Assembly (NCBI GenBank): GCA_947095585.1
Contig: OX352761.1
Location: 107,619,890 to 107,683,889 of the forward strand
Direction of reading: 5' to 3'
Length of the DNA: 64,000 nt
Source: Nephrocerus scutellatus
Lineage: Eukaryota; Arthropoda; Insecta; Diptera; Pipunculidae
This document shows positions 57,311-64,000 of this stretch, piece by piece. The number at the start of each line of letters is the position of its first letter. Position 1 is the first letter of the stretch. Both the position numbers and the translations under genes were made by a program. Below the pieces are notes generated by a model, which worked only from the letters and a program-made list of their open reading frames with translations, was not told the origin of the DNA and did not search any database.

Positions 57311-58796
57311 TTTATTAGTTATATTTTGTTGTTATATTTTGTTTCAAGAATATATTGCAACTAACCACATTGTGTATAGAAATGCAGTTATTTATGGTAA
57401 ACTAAATTCATAATCCAATATACAAATATTTTTATTAAGTAGAGAATTGTACACTTGAGTATGCAAAGTAGAAAAAGTTATGGTCTTGCAAATGTCTATA
57501 AATTAATGTGTTTTTGCTCATAATATAGGAGGAGTACACTATATGAATATTAAGTTTCACGTTACAAAGTTAGTAATAATATACAAAACCGCTTTCTTTT
57601 TTTTAGCTTATAAGAATGTATAAGAGACGTGTGTATGTATGTGCACCAAATTATACTGATTTTTCTGTTTAGTAAAACTTTCGGATGAGTTTTGTTTTGG
57701 AAAACAAATTCAACTAAATAACAAGAAGTGACGGTGGACATTTATTTGAGATGACGTAGTTTGTTAATTAACACAATAAGAGATTGAAGGAAAATTAAGT
57801 GCTTCTTTGTAAATCCTTTAATTGTTTAAAACTATTTTAATGCTTTCTCTTATTAATTTATTATTTGCATGCATTTTGTGGCATGAATAAGATAACAAGA
57901 GATAAAAGATTTTTGCAGAATAGGGTGTAATATTAATAGTAAGCTATTTTTTTCAAAATGTCACATGATTCCTATTTTAGTATTATCACGCGCAAAACAA
58001 ACGTTTGCAATTTCCATTTCATTTGATTATAATAAATGTACTTTTGTATTAAATCACTGGAATATAAAGAGAAAAAATAACATACAATTGAGAGCTACAA
58101 TATAAAGATAAAAAACTAAGAGGCACTACTGATTGCAAACTGTCTTTAACAAAAAAAAATACAGAAAAATAAGACTTAACACATCCCTTATTTAATAAAA
58201 TACAAAACGGAGCAGTAAACTTTAAGGAATTCATCTAAACAGGTATCAACTGTGTACAAATTAATGCCAAATCTCTTCACTTTATCTCTCTATCACTCTT
58301 TTTCTTGAACGCCTACGCTTTACAATAAGAAAATATTTATTTACTTATATCGATCATACCAAAAATACATATAAGAGTTCTTCTATTAATTTTGAATATT
58401 AAAAATCAACTAAATTTACCTAAATATCTCTCTTTTGTTTTGTATATGTATATGAAATATTCAAACAAACGAAATGCGCTGTGTTTTGTGAAGGTGTACG
58501 ACTACAATTTGTGTAAAAATATATATTTTTTATATAATATATATATATATATATATATAATATTAATTTCTATATAAATTGTTAATATATATCAATTGTT
58601 ACTATCATAAGTAAAGGTGTAAATTGGAATGGAGTTGAGATAATTTGAAGACAAACACAAAACGATTATATGTACAAATTGCTGGTGGTGTATGTCGCCC
58701 ACCTTAATGATGATAAGGATGATGATGTTTTCTTGTTTAATATTGCATAATATTGGGTGTTTTGCTTTTAACTTTGACGGTCTCAGTATTTATGGT
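57311..58796 (-). other. Likely 3' UTR of the PDZ gene plus intergenic DNA
   Basis: AT-rich, no gene seen. A (TA)n run lies at about 58535-58560. On the minus strand several AATAAA-type signals are possible, for example TTTTATT on plus at 57312 and 57427. Confidence 0.4.
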
Positions 58797-61573
58797 CTAC
58801 TGTACAAGATAATCTTTATGGCCACGGAGCGATTTTAGCTGTTTTTTAAGTTTTGTTATTAAGTCTGAAGGCTGGACTAATATTGAGATATCTCTTCCGA
58901 CCGAATTCAAACGATCACGAATCTCATTCTCTTTGAAGAAGAGATTTAACGGCCGTCCATTGATCTCTGTTAGAATCCAAAAGGTAAGTGTTGTGCCATC
59001 GCATGATTGCGCCTGTTAGAAAGTTACAAAATTTTAATACACTTTGCAAATATTAGTATTTGTAGTGATAAACTTATGGATCTTTAAGTATCATAATATT
59101 GCCAACAATGTTGGGATAATCGCAGTATTTTAGCTTTTGAATGCTCGTGTGTGGTCTTTTCACTTACCGACCACAGATCTTTTTTCTACTTCCTAATTTT
59201 TCATTGCACTGGATATTATAATTATAAGTCCCCTTAGTGTGTGCTAATTATATACATACTTTTGGTGGAAGACCATGTCTTGCAGCTAGACTATTTGGCA
59301 CAACATCAACTATGGTCGATGTATTGCCATCGCGTATCAATCCGAGGCATTGTCCCTCACGTTCTCGACGTATTGCATATCCACGTCCGAATGGAATTCG
59401 CCGGATTAATACTTCGACCTGGTGTGCGCACAAGGAGTTAAATTAATTAAGGGAATAATAATGGAAAAAGAAAACAAAAAGTTACTTACAAAAAGTGTAT
59501 TCGCATTGCGAATGATTTTGTTCGCTTCAGCGGCTGAGCTAATAGTTATTCCCGCTATTGATATGAGTTGATCTCCGATATGCAGAGCATTGTATAGCAC
59601 CGGATGTTCCTTTTGTTTCCAACCAGCGACCCTAATGAACAGGAAAATGTAACGTAATTAAAATAAAAACTGATACTGCTACTCACCACACAGCGCCAAA
59701 GGCGTCGACCCAAGCGATTGAACCGACACAATCTTTGCGACGCAACTGTAAACGAACTCCACCAGGATGCATTATTTCTCGGCGCAGCTGAAGTACCTGC
59801 TGCTCTCGCAATGTCATTCGTTTCGAGGAGGATGCTGGCTGTGACTGATTGTGAACATTATTTTCCTGTCCAATTCGAAACGGCTGCGGTTGTTGTTGGA
59901 TTCGTGTTCTGTTCGCTGGTGTAAGCTGTTGCTCGTTGTTATTTCCATTTCGCGGTCTTTGAGATTGAGCATCAGAAGTGGAGGAGCTTCGTCGACGCTG
60001 TTCCAGAGATTCGGAACGAGTTCGGTCGACGGCTGCATGACCAACAGCGACGACTCCAGCATGGGTAGCTTCCCCATTGTTGTTCGCATGACCGTCGCTG
60101 GCGCTGGCATGAAGTTTAATTTTTTCTGCCGCCGCTGTAGCAGACGTCAGCATCAAATCTCTGCGACTGGGTCGACAAGTTATCACAGCTTCAGTTAGAC
60201 CGCGAGTTAAGAATGGTGGACGAATTGGTAATACTGGCGGATTTCTGTCTGCCTCTGGTGGTGAAAAAACACGTTGTTTACGACACATGGCCGGACTTGA
60301 TTTGAAATTGGCTGGACGATTGATTTGCGACGTTTGCGACGAAATGGAAACGGATGCCTGCGACGGACTGGAATTGTTTGCAGTGTTGCGTTTCTTCAAT
60401 GCCGCCGTGGCAGTAGGAGGTGATGCGAGTAATAATAACGTGTCCAAACTTTGACTAGGACTACCACTTGCAGATGCTGCAGAGTGCTGCTGCCTTCGAG
60501 GAGAATTTCGGTGCAGTTCGGACACGCTTATGTTTGATTGGGCGCCCACAAACGGTGGTGGTGGTGACGAAGCCACTGCACTAATGGGAATACTCGATGT
60601 TAGGAAAACTTTTTCATAGTGAACACTTCCCTTGTTATGTTTGGCGTCGCTGCAGCCAGTAGCATTAATGTTATTACTATCATTTTGATGATTGCCTTGT
60701 TCATCATTATTTACAGCAATATTTGTGACACCTGAGCTATTTGTCGATAGGATAATTTTTCTTGGCAACTTTGGAGTTCCTGATGATGGTGCATTCGCAT
60801 TAGAAGAACTCGAGTTAAACAAAGTGCCATAAACTGTTGTTGCAGGAGCCGATGCTACTGTGCTCGAACTGCAATTGTTGCCCACCACACGGACTGTGGT
60901 GATTTTGTGATTTTCCAAATGGTGTGATCCGGTACCAGAAGCTTGTGCCATAGAGGACGACGTGGCAGTTATTTTCTTTTTGGCCGGCGATGAATACTGG
61001 TTGGCTATTGCAGACGCAGCTGTACTCTGGACATGTACAGTACCGCCGCTGCCTACAGGTATTGTACTTAAATTGGACGGAATTATTTGTACATTACTTT
61101 TGTATTCTTCGATTTCTGGAATTTCTGGAAATTTAAAAAATTCCGCTTCTTTATGGTTTGATGATTTTGGTGGTGGTGTGGTACCGCAGGACGTACCGAT
61201 TATAGGCGGCGTCCTGGTGCTGCAAGTAGTATTAGTATTTATTGTTGTCGATGTGAATGTATTGGAGGAGGGGCAATTTTTTGGATCTTCCGTGGAAATA
61301 TTTGACACTTGAATGATTGTTATATTTGTTATTGGTTCTGACGAGAGAGAGGATGACGTTTTTGAAACCGCCGCCGAAGCCGCCGTCCCCGCTACAGTTG
61401 TTTTTAATGGTGATGATTGATGGGGTTGTTTTAACAAAGCGTTCAATTCGATTTCTTCGTCTCTAATTTCTAATTCAGTTATATTGTTATTGCTTGCATT
61501 AGCTGATATGTGATTCTTTACGTGATTGATTGAGTGATGGTCGCTGACGGAAAGGGAACGTGTCGTTTGTGCT
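58797..61573 (-). CDS. Protein with tandem C-terminal PDZ domains, last four exons (5' part missing)
   Basis: Exons on the minus strand: 61573-59687, 59631-59490, 59418-59260 and 59012-58797 (TAG). They join in frame with GT-AG introns and give about 800 residues, open at the 5' end. The long exon is Ser/Thr/Asn-rich and disordered, with proline motifs such as PPVLPIRPPFL. The C-terminal 220 residues hold two PDZ-like units: VRLQLRRKDCVGSIAWV to LFVEVLIRRIPFG (with ALHIGDQLISIAGI), then YAIRREREGQCLGLI to EISILVQPSDLI (with IVDVVPNSLAARHGL and ILTEINGRPL). It ends LKKQLKSLRGHKDYLVQ. A cytoplasmic scaffold role is inferred. I do not recognise the family. The ATG-less start of the long exon at an AG acceptor shows that upstream exons exist. 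Confidence 0.85.
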
Positions 61574-62284
61574 CTAAAACGATGTAATTAAATGATTTGG
61601 TAATGTTAAATACCCGAGAAATTCAATAATAAATAAAAAAAAGAGATTCATTGCTTTTTAGAGCAAATAAAACCGTCTACACTTGCAGAGAGTAAAAAAT
61701 GAAAACATGAGAGCGTGTGCAGCTCAGTACACGCGATAAACGGGAAACTTCGGCCTGAACTGATAATGATAATGCTTTAAAATCCTGGCTAGCAGAGAGG
61801 AGTGATCTTTTCAAAAGACATACATATAGCAATAAAATCATGGTACATTAATTTTCTTATTTTCCGCAGCCCAGGTATGAAGATTGTGAAAATTTGTGAT
61901 CCCATCTCTTGTAAATTAAGATTCGTCCGTCCAAAGAATTCTGCTGATAATCTCGTCATCCAAGCTCCGCTCCAGCAACCAGTTAGAAAACGCAAGTCTC
62001 TTTTCCAAATCACTGGCCTGCAAGATCTCTTGACCTTACAATATTGGATTTTTTGTATGGGGAAGAATGATATTCAACCGAACTAGAAACTTTCAGTGAA
62101 TTAGGAAAGCGTATTCTCGAAGCGTCATAAAAAGTGAGGCAGCAGTTAGCATCAATAAATATTCGCAGTGAAATCGAAAAACGGGCTTTGCATGCATACA
62201 AAATACAAATCATCTAAAACCACACAAAGGCGGTCAGCCATCAGCGGAGTAGGGCGAATAACACAGAAATGCTTCAGAAATGCA
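61574..62284. other. Intron or intergenic sequence with an open plus frame of unclear origin
   Basis: 61802-62086 encodes FRSPGMKIVKICDPISCKLR and FVRPKNSADNLVIQAPLQQP on the plus strand, which looks like a fragment of a mobile-element protein but was not identified. The rest shows nothing recognisable. Confidence 0.35.
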
Positions 62285-62440
62285 TGTGGCCGCAACTATC
62301 TCTGACTGGTTGAAGTGCGATCAAACGTCCACGTGGGGGCCGCTGGTAATTTTCCTCCAGTACAGGAAAAGCGAAATGATCGGGCTAGTCTCTTCAAAGT
62401 AAGATTGGCGCGAGGCCAATAACCTCTCATAGAACGCGGG
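62285..62440 (-). repeat. Reverse copy of the TTTGGGGTTCCGT-family dispersed repeat
   Basis: GAAGTGCGATCAAACGTCCA and CGTGGGGGCCGCTGGT, then TTGGCGCGAGGCCAATAACC, are the inverse of 29060-29215. Confidence 0.55.
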
Positions 62441-63720
62441 CACGCAAAGATGAATATAGAGAGCTTAGAAGATATAAAAAACAGTCTGGAAAGCAGCCTG
62501 GGAGAAGAATATCGTCCGTGAACTAAAACAGTACAGAGAGCGAGGACCGCACCAGGCGCGGAAGTTCTACCAAATTTTCCGCGGTATGACGCAATATACA
62601 CCGCGTTGCACATACTGCAAAGACAAAGAGGGTAATCTGATCGCCAATCTCAAAGTCATATTAGAGCAATGGGAAGAGTACTTTCATGAGTTGCTTAATG
62701 ACCAGCTAACAGAGGAGTTGGAGGCTCCACCAATGACCGAAGACCACACTATGCTGCCGCCACTTAGCATTGTTATAATAATAATAATAATATTCGGCGC
62801 GACAGACCATTGCGGTCCAAGGCCTAGCTTCTCGCGACCATTTGTGTTGAGCATGTATATTTTTGGACCCAAATGGAAGGGACCTACAATTTAAGGCCGG
62901 ATCCGAACGGCGAATTTGAGAAGCTTTCCGTGACAAGTTATTACTCTCGGAACGTTTGTCACCCATTCGCGAGAGGTGGGACACCGTGAAAAAGACTTGG
63001 TGTTACTGGGATTCGAACCACGAACCCCCTGCTCAGTAGCCATGCTCATTTCCACTGAGCCACTGCGCCCACATTGATGAAGTTATAAGAGCGATAAATC
63101 GGCTCAAAAATAATAAGGCCCCGGGATCTGATGGTATTCCAGCAGAGCTGTTTAACCAGGAGGCCCCGCAATACACCAAGCAATTCATGAACTAATAGTG
63201 CAAGTATGGGAGGAAGAAGCGATGCCAGAAGACTGGCGATGAGGCATCCTGTGCCCCAAACCTTAGAAAGGAATTATTGTGGTATAACGTTGTTGAGTAC
63301 CATGCTCTATCATTCAAGACGCTAAAGACATCATTGGTCCATACCAGTTTGGCTTCATCCCAGGCAAATCAACAACTAATCAGATTTACTCCCATAAGCA
63401 AGTAATGGAAAAATGTCTAGAGTTTCAAAACTCACTATACCATCCTTTTATAGACTTTAAAGCCGCCTATGATAGCATAGCCAGAGTAGAACTTTATAAA
63501 GCCATGAGAGAATTCGTCATCCCAAATAAAATTACAAGACTATGTAGGTTGACCATGACCAATGTTATAAGCCAAGTAAAAATATCCGGATCACCGTCAA
63601 GCCCATTCAACATCTATAACGGGCTCCGACTAGAGGATGGACTGGCCTGCGTCCTCTTCAACCTGGCGTTGGAGAAAGTGATCCGAAACTCTGACGTAAC
63701 GACGAAAGGAACATGAAAGA
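62440..63720 (+). mobile_element. RTE-like LINE RT region, split by a SINE
   Basis: Left of the SINE: EYRELRRYKKQSGKQPGRRI-like and YFHELLNDQLTEELEAP (62440-62770). Right of it: IDEVIRAINRLKNNKAPGSD and GIPAELF (63073-63150), FGFIPGKSTTNQI (63352-63386), FIDFKAAYDSIARVELYKAM (63450-63508), [19 protein letters not shown] and LACVLFNLALEKVIRNS (63640-63690). Stops are present. Same family as 14200-14533 and 46328-47090. Confidence 0.85.
62785..63074 (-). mobile_element. tRNA-derived SINE inserted into an RTE-like LINE, reverse orientation
   Basis: (TAATAA)n tail at 62775-62795, then TTCGGCGCGACAGACCATTG and AAGGCCTAGCTTCTCGCGAC. Box B inverse GATTCGAACCACGAACC lies at 63010-63026, and box A inverse ends CCACTGAGCCACTGCGCCC at 63053-63071. 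CATTG on both sides is a short possible target-site duplication. The LINE frame resumes in register of order at 63073. Confidence 0.9.
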
Positions 63721-63880
63721 TTCTTTTGTGGTCATATTCAGCATGACTTTCCACTGACCAGTGACCCGTGATGATAGCACCAACTCTGGCTTCAGCTTCC
63801 TTCGTCCTATCTTCTTCAAGTTTTAGTAGCATTTCATGAATTACCATCAGCCATAGTAAGGGAGAGATGACCCCTTCTTG
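63720..63880 (-). mobile_element. LINE fragments, minus strand
   Basis: Minus-strand segments QEGVISPLLWLMVIHEML (63880-63827; RT motif) and EARVGAIITGHWSVESHAEYD (63785-63735; ORF end). The TGHW segment matches the plus-strand piece at 8980-9045. Confidence 0.6.
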
Positions 63881-63985
63881 AGGCTTCTAGTTCAGTTTTA
63901 TTTTTATTTCTTGCCTTAGCTGATATACTATTTTCTAAGTGATTGACTGAAGGTGTCGTTTGTGCCTTATCTATCTATCTATCTA
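63880..63985 (-). pseudogene. Diverged partial copy of the 5' part of the long PDZ-gene exon
   Basis: Minus-strand reading AQTTPSVNHLENSISAKARN, then KNKTELEA parallels AQTTRSLSVSDHHSINHVKN, HISANASNNN and ITELEIRDEE at 61572-61455, with one in-frame gap of about seven codons. At DNA level TAGCTGATAT, AGTGATTGA and GTGTCGTTTGTGC are shared. The copy ends near (ATCT)n at 63980 and at the window edge. Confidence 0.6.
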
Positions 63986-64000
63986 TATTTATAAAAGGGA

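Noticed and set aside
59851..61312. Plus-strand frames opposite the PDZ-gene long exon
   Set aside because: Antisense shadows of Ser/Thr-rich coding sequence.

Overview
This is eukaryotic DNA, almost certainly a higher fly (Diptera, Brachycera). Genes have many short GT-AG introns, intergenic DNA is AT-rich, and transposon fragments are dense. The Memo and yellow-f-type genes look fly-like and, as far as I recall, their Drosophila homologues lie in the same part of chromosome 3R. A tephritid fruit fly is my guess, but the sequence alone does not prove it.

Five protein-coding genes can be reconstructed by splicing. (1) 1749-2503 (+) is a small two-exon gene for a 226-residue helical protein that I do not recognise. 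(2) 6751-7905 (+) holds six exons of Memo, a LigB-fold protein; its first exon is not in the window. (3) 40328 down to 15170 (-) is a 16-exon gene whose reading frame closes exactly at about 2,925 codons. It encodes a FAM193-like protein with Cys-rich N-terminal segments, one 5.2-kb exon full of low-complexity tracts, and a FAM193-type C-terminal domain. (4) 48066-55659 (+) has seven exons of a secreted yellow/MRJP protein, closest to the yellow-f (dopachrome conversion) type; its first intron is 5.9 kb of repeats. (5) 61573 down to 58797 (-) holds the last four exons of a protein with tandem C-terminal PDZ domains; its 5' end lies beyond the window or is hidden among transposons.

Everything else is mostly repeats. 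There are at least six kinds of non-LTR retrotransposon, all broken: R1-like with a (CCTAA)n tail, a second RNase H-bearing family, Jockey-like, RTE-like, and CR1/Jockey-like pieces. There is also a DD37D mariner with recognisable inverted ends, a Harbinger-like fragment, a 283-bp MITE, and a tRNA-derived SINE family with (ATT)n tails and at least six copies, most with visible target-site duplications. Tandem arrays include a 22-bp minisatellite with a 506-bp higher-order period (12988-13806), a G/T-rich one-strand array (45195-45895), and two separated arrays of the same roughly 130-150-bp unit (11270-11700 and 25930-26510). Several insertions are nested, so relative ages can be read.

I see no operon-like, CRISPR or prokaryotic system. 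The most useful second-look items are the SINE family, the tandem arrays, the unfamiliar two-exon gene, the missing Memo first exon, the tandem PDZ protein with a diverged copy of its own exon at the window's right edge, and a 73-residue internal duplication in the FAM193-like protein.
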